5,426 nt of DNA from Methanobacterium sp. (GTDB lineage Archaea > Methanobacteriota > Methanobacteria > Methanobacteriales > Methanobacteriaceae), in the NCBI GenBank assembly GCA_028682985.1, contig JAJRAE010000078.1, positions 1-5,426 of the forward strand. The letters run 5' to 3'. A program made the position numbers and the translations under genes. Positions within the stretch are counted from its first letter, which is position 1; each line of letters opens with the position of its first letter. The notes under the pieces were generated by a model, which was not told where the DNA came from, did not search any database, and saw nothing but the letters and a program-made list of their open reading frames with translations. Shown one piece after another: positions 1-5,074 of the stretch.

Positions 1-316
1 CTATGGCTATCCAGATTATACCGGCCACTGCAAAACCAATTATTGTCTCGAATCTACCGTAACCTGGCCTCATTCCCAGTACCAAGGCTATAAGAAATAT
101 TCCCAGTGTAATGGTGATGTAATAAGGAACTATTGATTCTAATATTACGTAATTTATGGTGATTACCCAGCCTATAATGGCTAGGATTAATGCTGGTATG
201 TCGATATTTTTCCTGACAAATGGTTCTGTGTATTTCTTGTAGCTTAATATCAGACCGATAATGGATCCTAATACAAATGCAAGTACGTAGATTAAATAGA
301 TAATTTGAATGTCCAT
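1..316 (-). CDS. ehaL: EhaL, membrane subunit of energy-converting hydrogenase A (3' partial)
   Basis: The reading frame from the ATG at 316 runs open to base 1, giving 105 residues without a stop, so the end lies outside the window. The product starts MDIQIIYLIYVLAFVLGS. Helices lie at about 5-27, 41-60 and 65-81, and a fourth begins near residue 92. A conserved-looking polar turn GMRPGYGRFE (81-90) sits between the third and fourth helices. I associate MRPGYGR with EhaL (DUF2104) from memory. It follows ehaK after 12 bases with an AAGGTG site, which fits the known operon order. The function of the subunit is not established. It is expected to sit in the membrane arm, next to the genes for the catalytic module that should follow to the left. 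Confidence 0.8.
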   Translation of the reverse strand, partial: MDIQIIYLIYVLAFVLGSIIGLILSYKKYTEPFVRKNIDIPALILAIIGWVITINYVILESIVPYYITITLGIFLIALVLGMRPGYGRFETIIGFAVAGIIWIAI

Positions 317-324
317 TTTTTTAA

Positions 325-330
325 CACCTT
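325..330 (-). promoter_or_regulatory. Ribosome binding site of ehaL
   Basis: AAGGTG on the minus strand, eight bases before the ATG at 316. It abuts the ehaK stop codon and supports the ehaL start, which is followed by an open frame to the window edge. Confidence 0.65.
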
Positions 331-589
331 AGGATGGTCTGAAAAGATATATAAAGGATAAGATTAGGGATACGAGTACGATTATCATGGCCAGAGTTTC
401 CAGTTTTTCTGACCAGTGGATGACCTTTTTTTTATACAAGAACCAGGTAAGGATCATCACCAGGAAAACCGCTATGGTCAACGGTAAAACTACTATTACT
501 TGGAGATAACTGGCTAAGCTACTGGCCAATACTGTTCCAAAGACGGCTAAAGCCATTAATAGCAAGGTATCCTTTTCTTTGTTTTTCAT
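329..589 (-). CDS. ehaK: EhaK, small membrane subunit of energy-converting hydrogenase A
   Basis: Protein of 86 residues with a lysine-rich start (KNKEKD), helices at about 8-27, 30-51 and 64-83, and a basic loop KKKVIHWSEKLE (53-64) between the second and third helices. The call rests on size, topology and the invariant position between ehaJ and ehaL. No motif tells its job, and the individual role of EhaK is not known. The ATG at 589 has an AGGAG site at 600-604. Its stop codon overlaps the upstream side of the ehaL ribosome site, and only 12 bases separate the two genes, so they are probably coupled. Confidence 0.8.
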   Translation of the reverse strand: MKNKEKDTLLLMALAVFGTVLASSLASYLQVIVVLPLTIAVFLVMILTWFLYKKKVIHWSEKLETLAMIIVLVSLILSFIYLFRPS

Positions 590-599
590 TTTCCTGTTT

Positions 600-604
600 C
601 TCCT
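600..604 (-). promoter_or_regulatory. Ribosome binding site of ehaK
   Basis: AGGAG on the minus strand, ten bases before the ATG at 589. A second AGGA at 592-595 lies only two bases from the start, too close to be used. Confidence 0.6.
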
Positions 605-616
605 GTTTGAATCTAT

Positions 617-1483
617 TTAAAGATAGAATATCAGTATAATTGACCCCACTATTCCTATAAAGGCTAGGGTTACCTGGGTCATTACTGAGTGGTTGGGGTT
701 TAGTATGGGTGTGGTTGCATCTATTAAGGAAATCAGTCCCGTGATAACTACCATTCCTACTATGTAGCCGATGGGGGTTAGGCCGCCGATAAATACAGTT
801 AAGAATATCCATAGCAGCATATACCATGCTATGGATTCTGAGATCATCATAAATCCTCGGAGCATGCCGAAGTGTTCGGTTTCAAATCCGCTTACCAGGT
901 CTTTTCCCATTGTAATATTTAATGGGGAGTAGTAGTATGCTTTGGAAAGTATCAGAACGAAAAACATCATGGCTGCCAGCGGTATGCTGAATAGAAGAGC
1001 CCCATTACTATCCTGATAGGCAATGATATCGCTGAGGTTCATGGTCCCTGTTTGCAGGTAAATTATTAAGAGCACGGCAAATAGAGGAACCTCCGCAGCC
1101 GCTGAAAAAACAGCCCTGACACAGCTAAGCTTACCGTATGGGGAGCCTGATGAAGATCCTGCGTTATGCTCCACTATTTTATGGATCGCAAAAATGGCAA
1201 ACAGTATTAGTAGGGATCCCTCAGTTACTGGACCGACAATAACCGCAGCAACCCATATTGCGCAAAGTATTATGGTTATTACTATATAAAATGGCATGGC
1301 TGCTGTTTTGGGAAATACAGTTTCCTTAATGAAGAATTTGAAGGTGTGCAGTAAATGCTGGATTATAGGTGGTCCCGGCCTCATCTGGATACGGGCAATT
1401 ATCTTTCTTTGCAGTCCAAAGAGTACGCTGCCCACTAGGAATGCTGCCAGCACGTTTAACAGAATATTTGCCATTAAGTTCAT
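617..1483 (-). CDS. ehaJ: EhaJ, NuoH-like membrane subunit of energy-converting hydrogenase A
   Basis: Protein of 288 residues homologous to NuoH/EchB/MbhM, the membrane subunit that anchors the hydrogenase module and links electron transfer to ion flow. About eight helices lie at roughly 5-24, 65-86, 89-105, 124-143, 162-180, 212-235, 238-256 and 270-288. Family marks are the first loop RKIIARIQMRPGPP (26-39, matching the RxxARxQxRxGP signature), GSPYGKLSCVRAVFSAAAEVPLF (113-135, matching the Nuo region S-ALRAAAQxISYE) and KDLVSGFETEHFGMLRG (194-210, matching ELVAGYxTEYSGM). The ATG at 1483 is chosen because of the GGTGA at 1492-1496 and because the extra 19 residues from the TTG at 1540 lack a ribosome site. 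288 residues agrees with the family as I remember it. A 27-base gap precedes ehaK. Confidence 0.92.
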   Translation of the reverse strand: MNLMANILLNVLAAFLVGSVLFGLQRKIIARIQMRPGPPIIQHLLHTFKFFIKETVFPKTAAMPFYIVITIILCAIWVAAVIVGPVTEGSLLILFAIFAIHKIVEHNAGSSSGSPYGKLSCVRAVFSAAAEVPLFAVLLIIYLQTGTMNLSDIIAYQDSNGALLFSIPLAAMMFFVLILSKAYYYSPLNITMGKDLVSGFETEHFGMLRGFMMISESIAWYMLLWIFLTVFIGGLTPIGYIVGMVVITGLISLIDATTPILNPNHSVMTQVTLAFIGIVGSIILIFYL

Positions 1484-1491
1484 TTTGATTT

Positions 1492-1496
1492 TCACC
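1492..1496 (-). promoter_or_regulatory. Ribosome binding site of ehaJ
   Basis: GGTGA on the minus strand, eight bases before the ATG at 1483. It decides the ehaJ start: the frame is open up to a TTG at 1540, but no such site precedes that codon. Confidence 0.75.
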
Positions 1497-1554
1497 AGAA
1501 GGAGAAATGTGATTTGTGTTTTAATTTTACTAATAGCCAATCTAAAGAATTTTA

Positions 1555-1770
1555 TTAATATCCAATGAATGGTTCTTTTCTTTTACCTTCTTCATCTTCC
1601 TTCCTTCCCCGGGCCATGGAGAATAATCCCAGAGATATTATAGCCAATGGTATGAATACCAGGGAAATTGTGTAAACAATCCAGCTTGCTGGATTCAATA
1701 TTAAGGCGTATGATATAGCTACCACTGAAATTATAAATAATAGCCAGCCTATGTTTTTTAATTTATCCAT
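1555..1770 (-). CDS. ehaI: EhaI, small membrane subunit of energy-converting hydrogenase A
   Basis: Protein of 71 residues with two helices (about 8-26 and 30-52) joined by a short NPAS turn, then a strongly charged tail (ARGRKEDEEGKRKEPFIGY). By the positive-inside tendency, the tail is probably cytoplasmic. It is identified by its size, topology and fixed position between the antiporter-like ehaH and the NuoH-like ehaJ. No catalytic or binding motif is visible, and its role is unknown. The ATG at 1770 has a good GGTGAT site. It is preceded by a 73-base and followed by a 71-base AT-rich spacer, which is unusual in this tightly packed cluster. Confidence 0.8.
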   Translation of the reverse strand: MDKLKNIGWLLFIISVVAISYALILNPASWIVYTISLVFIPLAIISLGLFSMARGRKEDEEGKRKEPFIGY

Positions 1771-1776
1771 CCATTA

Positions 1777-1782
1777 ATCACC
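1777..1782 (-). promoter_or_regulatory. Ribosome binding site of ehaI
   Basis: GGTGAT on the minus strand, six bases before the ATG at 1770. An out-of-frame ATG at 1774 opens only two codons before a TAA stop, so 1770 is the start. Confidence 0.75.
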
Positions 1783-1829
1783 TGAAGAAATTTTTTAAAT
1801 AAAACTTTTGTTAATCATTCTTCTTCAAA

Positions 1830-1837
1830 TTTATAAA
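1830..1837 (-). promoter_or_regulatory. Possible internal promoter (TATA-like box) before ehaI
   Basis: TTTATAAA lies in the 73-base AT-rich spacer between ehaH and ehaI. It is close to the archaeal TATA consensus TTTATATA and is self-complementary. A start about 25 bases downstream would fall near 1808, leaving a leader of about 38 bases before ehaI. The bases just upstream do not form a convincing BRE. It could give extra transcription of ehaI and the genes after it, but the match could also be chance. Confidence 0.35.
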
Positions 1838-1843
1838 CATTAT

Positions 1844-2521
1844 TTAAAATGGCTTATTAATTATTAATAAGATTTCTATGGTCCTCACTATTATTAGCAG
1901 GGAACTTAAATGTATAATAACCAGAAATGGAGATCCTGCCGTTCTGAAAAGCTCTGCTTTAGTAGCGAAGAATGGTGCCACACCGGTTTCCCCTGCTACA
2001 CCAATGAATAGCAGTATGGAGCCGAAAAACATCATTGTGGTGGTTGGTATATTAATTATCTCCAGCAAGCTGATGGTCCCTGACGATGCCAATATAAATG
2101 CAGCTCCGGCAAAAAGCGGTAGACTTGCTATCATGGCAATTATCCCGTACTGAAATGCCGCCTCCAATACATCTATCTCTTTTACTGCTGCAACAATACC
2201 AATGTTCACTATACCAATTAAAGCCACAAAAAGGGTGTAATCAAAGACATCTCCAGTTATCATGGCTCCCGCTGTGGCCAATCCACATATTATGGCCAGG
2301 AATCTGCGTATCTTAAATTCTGCTTTACTTACCTTTTTTTCTTTATCCTTCAAAGTTCCAAAATCAGCCTCTATCTGGCTTTCTGTTTTGCTCATTGCAA
2401 TGATGGCGGTGAAAACCAGGGCAGAGACAAACATAAACAGATTAAAAGTGGTGAAGTATAGAACGATATCCCCTAAGGGAATAGTACCTAAAAATTGACC
2501 ACCTAATGTTGTAAAATCCAT
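1844..2521 (-). CDS. ehaH: EhaH, short antiporter-like membrane subunit of energy-converting hydrogenase A
   Basis: Membrane protein of 225 residues, one of the two conserved membrane subunits of Eha. It corresponds to part of the NuoL/M/N and MrpD antiporter-like family. Helices lie at about 20-43, 74-90, 93-113, 120-146, 162-183 and 197-220, with a charged loop at 45-72 (TESQIEADFG to KAEFKIRR). DVLEAAFQYGIIAMIA (117-132) aligns with the leAAlKYfllga helix of NuoN. GETGVAPFFATKAELF (177-192), then SPFLVIIHL, aligns with GxKxxxxPlHtWLpdA...P-vsalih of the family. Normal members have 450-600 residues, so only the first helix bundle is present. The lysines expected in both motifs appear as Gln124 and Glu178. 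The ATG at 2521 has a GGAG at 2530-2533, eight bases away. Confidence 0.88.
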   Translation of the reverse strand: MDFTTLGGQFLGTIPLGDIVLYFTTFNLFMFVSALVFTAIIAMSKTESQIEADFGTLKDKEKKVSKAEFKIRRFLAIICGLATAGAMITGDVFDYTLFVALIGIVNIGIVAAVKEIDVLEAAFQYGIIAMIASLPLFAGAAFILASSGTISLLEIINIPTTTMMFFGSILLFIGVAGETGVAPFFATKAELFRTAGSPFLVIIHLSSLLIIVRTIEILLIINKPF

Positions 2522-2526
2522 TTATA

Positions 2527-3213
2527 TTACTCCTTATCCTTCTTAAATTCTTCTCGACCAAGAACACCAATCAGTCCTACTTTAAAGGTTACCTTTATAA
2601 ATATTCCAAATGCAGCCAGGAAAAGAGCAAGCAACCAGTAATCAGGGGCAATAAAGAATAATATGAATCCAATTAGCCACAGACACCAGGCAATTCCAGA
2701 TACCCCGGCAACGCCTTCCCATATATTGAAGGGTACTCCCCGGGTCATCTTAGAAAGCACATAGAAGAGTATACCTCCCCCTGCAATTGCCCCGCCGGTA
2801 AATCCGCTTAGAAATGCCCCGTAAGCTATCAATAATATGGCTATAAAGGTTGGTGCTGTGTCCAATATTTCCATATCTAAATTCAAAGGCAGAGGTACTA
2901 GTTCCACGGTTTTACCCAGTTTTCTCATCTCCCGGCTCATAAGTATCTCTGAAATTGCCAGTATTTCAGCAAGCTCCACCACCAGCCCGGGAAGTATTAG
3001 AGATTCCGCCAAATCAGTTCCCACGGCCGCCACTATAATTAGCATCGCCACACCCACAATATCGGTGAGAATTAGGGTGTGTAAATCATTTTTCTGATAT
3101 GTGATGGCTAGTAATCCAATAAGACCAGCAAATAAACCTGTAAATATAGCTGGAAGATATAAGGACACTACTACTGGTGAAACCACATTGGGAACCAGTA
3201 CTGATGCTGACAC
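2527..3213 (-). CDS. ehaG: EhaG, multi-spanning membrane subunit of energy-converting hydrogenase A
   Basis: Membrane protein of 228 residues with about six hydrophobic segments (roughly 14-37, 46-65, 72-91, 120-152, 170-188, 191-210) and a charged end (EEFKKDKE). The first half, with a helix, a YQKNDLHTLIL loop, a second helix and then GTDLAESLILPGLVVELAE, resembles MrpC/NuoK/MbhG, in which a DPlpQALvLTaIVi segment begins the third helix. Residues about 105-228 have no partner that I recognise. From memory the family is DUF2105. The start is GTG at 3213, with no gap after the ehaF stop, supported by an AGGAGG nine bases upstream. Five bases separate it from ehaH, and the ehaH ribosome site overlaps its stop codon. 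It is inferred to be part of the ion-translocating arm. Confidence 0.88.
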   Translation of the reverse strand: MSASVLVPNVVSPVVVSLYLPAIFTGLFAGLIGLLAITYQKNDLHTLILTDIVGVAMLIIVAAVGTDLAESLILPGLVVELAEILAISEILMSREMRKLGKTVELVPLPLNLDMEILDTAPTFIAILLIAYGAFLSGFTGGAIAGGGILFYVLSKMTRGVPFNIWEGVAGVSGIAWCLWLIGFILFFIAPDYWLLALFLAAFGIFIKVTFKVGLIGVLGREEFKKDKE

Positions 3214-3693
3214 TTAGTCTTCCCTCCTTCTCATGGTGAAGTGCAGCGCCACCCAGGACGCGATGACAAATGCCATCATTAGGATAGTTGATTCCAGTAC
3301 CGTGTCAAAACCCCGACTGTAGTAGAGTATCTCATCTATTAACCCCCCCGGTGAGGAGTAAATAGATGTTCCAAAATATAGGGTAGTATTTCCCACCAAT
3401 ATTGCGATGGGTGATAGATATCCGGTAACCATTCCTTCCATTGGGGCGTATTGTGGGTACTGTGCCTTAACTATTCCCGGCTCTTTTAATGGCACACCTC
3501 CACGGTCGTAGGGTGCGAGGGGGTCCTGTTCACTGATCTGAAGTTGGGGTGCGGGCCGGGGATATAATTGTTGATCATTATAGGTTAATGGAACAATGAA
3601 CCCTGCCAGTAGAACAATAGCAAGGATAACCGAAAATACCCGGGGAATTCTTTTTGGTGTGGCTAATTTATTCCAGATACGGCCTAATCTCAA
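3214..3693 (-). CDS. ehaF: EhaF, membrane subunit of energy-converting hydrogenase A
   Basis: Protein of 159 residues with a basic N-terminus, one helix at about 19-37, and a long polar, proline- and tyrosine-rich region (about 38-90, including QLYPRPAPQ and QYPQYAPMEG), likely outside the membrane. A second hydrophobic part (about 91-112) and a last helix (about 132-153) follow, ending in MRRRED. The segment YYSRGFDTVLESTILMMAF (125-143) closely matches the RgfDTlgEitVL motif at the C-terminus of MrpA/MrpB and MbhE, so EhaF is probably an MbhE-type subunit. From memory the family is DUF2106. The start is TTG at 3693, overlapping the ehaE stop. Only a weak purine run (GGGGG, 3701-3705) precedes it, so coupling to ehaE is likely. 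No alternative start is seen close by. Confidence 0.88.
   Translation of the reverse strand: MRLGRIWNKLATPKRIPRVFSVILAIVLLAGFIVPLTYNDQQLYPRPAPQLQISEQDPLAPYDRGGVPLKEPGIVKAQYPQYAPMEGMVTGYLSPIAILVGNTTLYFGTSIYSSPGGLIDEILYYSRGFDTVLESTILMMAFVIASWVALHFTMRRRED
3223..3228 (-). promoter_or_regulatory. Ribosome binding site of ehaG
   Basis: AGGAGG on the minus strand, nine bases before the GTG at 3213 and within the Arg/Glu codons at the end of ehaF. It supports a GTG start placed directly after the ehaF stop. Confidence 0.75.
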
Positions 3694-3950
3694 AGTTCCG
3701 CCCCCATTTCTTCTAACCTTACGATGGCCCGTAAAAGAATCATGGTTATAATAGCTGTGGCCCCAATAAAAGTTAACAAAGCGATGGTGTGATTGTAGGT
3801 TAGAAATATTAAAGAAACACCAATAGCGGGTATTTCAGTGTTAAGAGTCCTGACTAATGGATCCCTTACTCCCGGACCGGCTACTGTTCCTATACTGCCG
3901 ATAATTACGAGTAGTACACCAGTGTAAAACCATACATAAACATCAAGCAA
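3690..3950 (-). CDS. ehaE: EhaE, small membrane subunit of energy-converting hydrogenase A
   Basis: Membrane protein of 86 residues with three hydrophobic segments (about 5-22, 40-51, 55-76) and an acidic end (RLEEMGAEL). The order GSIGTVAGPGVRDPLVRTLNTE, then PAIGVSLIFL, then a last helix resembles MrpG/MbhC, where a Gl-G-R-pD-ytRlHaatk segment precedes a helix pair. This is an inference from the pattern. From memory the family is DUF2107. The start is TTG at 3950, backed by a strong AGGAGG. No in-frame ATG or GTG lies nearby. It overlaps ehaD by 8 bases, and its TGA overlaps the ehaF TTG (TTGA), so D, E and F are probably translated as a coupled set. Confidence 0.88.
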   Translation of the reverse strand: MLDVYVWFYTGVLLVIIGSIGTVAGPGVRDPLVRTLNTEIPAIGVSLIFLTYNHTIALLTFIGATAIITMILLRAIVRLEEMGAEL

Positions 3951-4236
3951 GGATCCCTTCCTCCTGGGATTGTTGTTTCTGTTTTTTCTTTCTTATTTCA
4001 TCCAGTTTGGTTATTCCGATTAATAATATAACAGTGGAAATAGGGTCGAAAAGTGCAACTGCCATGGCCACATCCAGATATTTAGCTGCTGCCACCATAC
4101 CCAGAAAGCCGCCCTGAAGCAAAGTAAACATTATCACCTTATCAATTGGCTTGGGGAGTGCTATGATTCCGATAGAGCCGATTATGAGCACTGCAGCTGA
4201 AACATAGGTTATATTAATAAAGTCTAATATTGGCAT
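3943..4236 (-). CDS. ehaD: EhaD, small membrane subunit of energy-converting hydrogenase A
   Basis: Membrane protein of 97 residues with three hydrophobic segments (about 10-27, 34-51, 56-76) and a basic, glutamine-rich cytoplasmic-type tail (KLDEIRKKKQKQQSQEEG). The stretch YLDVAMAVALFDPISTVILL resembles the pDVAltEa-alGaGxTTAlf motif of the MbhD/DUF4040 proteins of Mrp antiporters and membrane-bound hydrogenases. I read that as a distant relationship, since the acidic residue after DVA is replaced by alanine. From memory the family is DUF2108. The ATG at 4236 has a GGTGA site. The final codons overlap the ehaE start by 8 bases, which indicates coupled translation. It is a likely part of the ion-translocating arm, with no individual function established. 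Confidence 0.88.
   Translation of the reverse strand: MPILDFINITYVSAAVLIIGSIGIIALPKPIDKVIMFTLLQGGFLGMVAAAKYLDVAMAVALFDPISTVILLIGITKLDEIRKKKQKQQSQEEGILA
3960..3965 (-). promoter_or_regulatory. Ribosome binding site of ehaE
   Basis: A full AGGAGG on the minus strand, nine bases before the TTG at 3950 and embedded in the last codons of ehaD. It supports the non-ATG start, because no ATG or GTG lies in frame near it. Confidence 0.75.
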
Positions 4237-4240
4237 TGAT

Positions 4241-4245
4241 TCACC
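4241..4245 (-). promoter_or_regulatory. Ribosome binding site of ehaD
   Basis: GGTGA on the minus strand, four bases before the ATG at 4236. It matches the methanogen anti-Shine-Dalgarno core and supports the chosen start. Confidence 0.7.
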
Positions 4246-4252
4246 ACATTGT

Positions 4253-4262
4253 TATTCGAATA
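4253..4262. repeat. 10-base perfect palindrome in the ehaC-ehaD spacer
   Basis: TATTCGAATA is its own reverse complement and lies eight bases before the ehaD ribosome binding site, close to where transcription would start from the TATA-like box at 4275-4281. It could be an operator half-site or chance in AT-rich DNA. No second copy was noticed in the window. Confidence 0.3.
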
Positions 4263-4274
4263 TTACCTAACTTC

Positions 4275-4281
4275 ATTTATA
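4275..4281 (-). promoter_or_regulatory. Possible internal TATA-like box before ehaD
   Basis: Reads TATAAAT on the minus strand within an AT-rich 66-base spacer. An archaeal start about 25 bases downstream would fall near 4253 and give a short leader of about 16 bases carrying the GGTGA site of ehaD. No clear purine-rich BRE element is seen. AT-rich spacers give such matches by chance, so this is only a candidate. Confidence 0.25.
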
Positions 4282-4302
4282 TTTCTATTAAAATAAAATT
4301 TT

Positions 4303-4554
4303 TTAGTCATCCAGTATAATTTCATTTTTCACTCTACCAATAGAGTAGGCTATGGCGTTTGAACTTATGGTGGACGCCACAAAGTAGGTTATAGCGATGA
4401 TTGCCCCGAAAGATGTCCCAATATATAGGGCGATTAAAGCAGCGATTCCAAAACTCATAGCATTTAAATATAACATTCTCTCGGAACGATCCTGTGAGAT
4501 TAATGTTCTCAGCGCCATCAGGACAACTATTATGCCAGCTATTTCCATTAACAT
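4303..4554 (-). CDS. ehaC: EhaC, small membrane subunit of energy-converting hydrogenase A
   Basis: Small three-helix membrane protein, 83 residues when started at the ATG at 4554. That start has a Shine-Dalgarno site (4561-4566) and a 16-base gap after ehaB. The frame remains open upstream to a TTG at 4617, but that start would overlap ehaB by 47 bases. Hydrophobic segments lie at about residues 4-20, 31-48 and 50-70, and the C-terminus is acidic (NEIILDD). The short SQDRSERMLYLN loop followed by two helices recalls MrpF/MbhB, where a GPxxxDR loop precedes two helices. This is a resemblance by eye, not a proven homology. From memory it belongs to the DUF2109 family. A 66-base AT-rich spacer separates it from ehaD. 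It is presumed to act in the ion-translocating membrane arm. Confidence 0.85.
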   Translation of the reverse strand: MLMEIAGIIVVLMALRTLISQDRSERMLYLNAMSFGIAALIALYIGTSFGAIIAITYFVASTISSNAIAYSIGRVKNEIILDD

Positions 4555-4560
4555 GCTTAA

Positions 4561-4566
4561 TCCTCT
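4561..4566 (-). promoter_or_regulatory. Ribosome binding site of ehaC
   Basis: Reads AGAGGA on the minus strand and ends six bases before the ATG at 4554. It decides the ehaC start: the longer frame opening with TTG at 4617 would overlap ehaB by 47 bases. Confidence 0.75.
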
Positions 4567-4570
4567 AATT

Positions 4571-5074
4571 CTACTGTATTTTGGTGTATCTACCCATTTT
4601 TTGAGCGATTTTACCAAGTAACTTTGATGATCCAGGATGATATAATCCTTGAATTGTGAAGATGGCTATTAACATCCCTACAACGAACATAGCAGGAGTT
4701 AAACCGATGTATGATGCTGCGGCTATTATAACGGTGATGGTTAACGCCCCTGTAGTCCCGGCATAACCAGGATCAGCACAAAGTCGGTTGCCAAAATAAA
4801 CCAATGCGGCTGCAATTAACCCCCCTTCAGGAGTTCCTATTGCAAAACAGCCCACAGAGGCTAGTAAAGTCCCTGCGGATGCATCAGGTGAGCAAACTAT
4901 GTTGCCCTGGAAAAATCCACCTGCAAGGTCGCCCCCTCGTTTTTTAATGTCTCTTCCTATTACATCCGCTCCCTTAACTCCGGGTTTTTCAGGTAGACCC
5001 ATCCAGGTGTCTATTAACACAAAATTAAGCCAGGAGATTACTGCGGCTATAAATATTCCAATTAGTTCATCCAT
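4571..5074 (-). CDS. ehaB: EhaB, membrane subunit of energy-converting hydrogenase A
   Basis: Integral membrane subunit of Eha, 167 residues, which fits the family length as I remember it. The N-terminal helix spans about residues 3-20. A polar, glycine-rich loop follows (about 26-58, including GLPEKPGVKGADVIGRD). Then come hydrophobic segments at about 66-95, 108-126 and 127-144, and a basic C-terminus ending YTKIQ. Three cysteines (61, 76, 99) lie in the stretch from GNIVCSPDASAG to NRLCADPGYAGTTG. The ATG at 5074 is supported by a GGAGG at 5081-5085, six bases upstream and inside the end of ehaA, which suggests coupled translation. The role of EhaB is not known. Its position between ehaA and ehaC and its composition make the family call strong. 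Confidence 0.9.
   Translation of the reverse strand: MDELIGIFIAAVISWLNFVLIDTWMGLPEKPGVKGADVIGRDIKKRGGDLAGGFFQGNIVCSPDASAGTLLASVGCFAIGTPEGGLIAAALVYFGNRLCADPGYAGTTGALTITVIIAAASYIGLTPAMFVVGMLIAIFTIQGLYHPGSSKLLGKIAQKMGRYTKIQ

Noticed and set aside
519..827. Minus-strand open frame of 102 codons between ehaK and ehaJ
   Set aside because: It overlaps the start of ehaK and the end of ehaJ in another frame. Its composition (many His, Asn, Arg and Cys) is unlike a real membrane or soluble gene here, and no ribosome site supports it.
1484..1554. Possible transcription terminator or promoter between ehaI and ehaJ
   Set aside because: The spacer is AT-rich, but no T-run of convincing length in the transcript direction, no stable hairpin and only a poor TATA-like match (ATTAATAAAATT) were found.
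1296..1568. Plus-strand open frame of 90 codons opposite ehaJ
   Set aside because: It is antisense to the N-terminal part of ehaJ, which has clear NuoH motifs. It looks like a shadow frame.
1878..2498. Three plus-strand frames (1878-2153, 2098-2316, 2262-2498) opposite ehaH
   Set aside because: All lie within ehaH, overlap each other in different frames, and show no recognisable domain.
2837..3097. Plus-strand frame of 86 codons opposite ehaG
   Set aside because: Its Ser/Ile-rich product mirrors the hydrophobic codons of ehaG on the other strand. No ribosome site or motif was seen.
4397..4621. Plus-strand frame of 74 codons opposite ehaC
   Set aside because: It is antisense to a conserved operon gene with a good ribosome site, and is a shadow of its hydrophobic codons.
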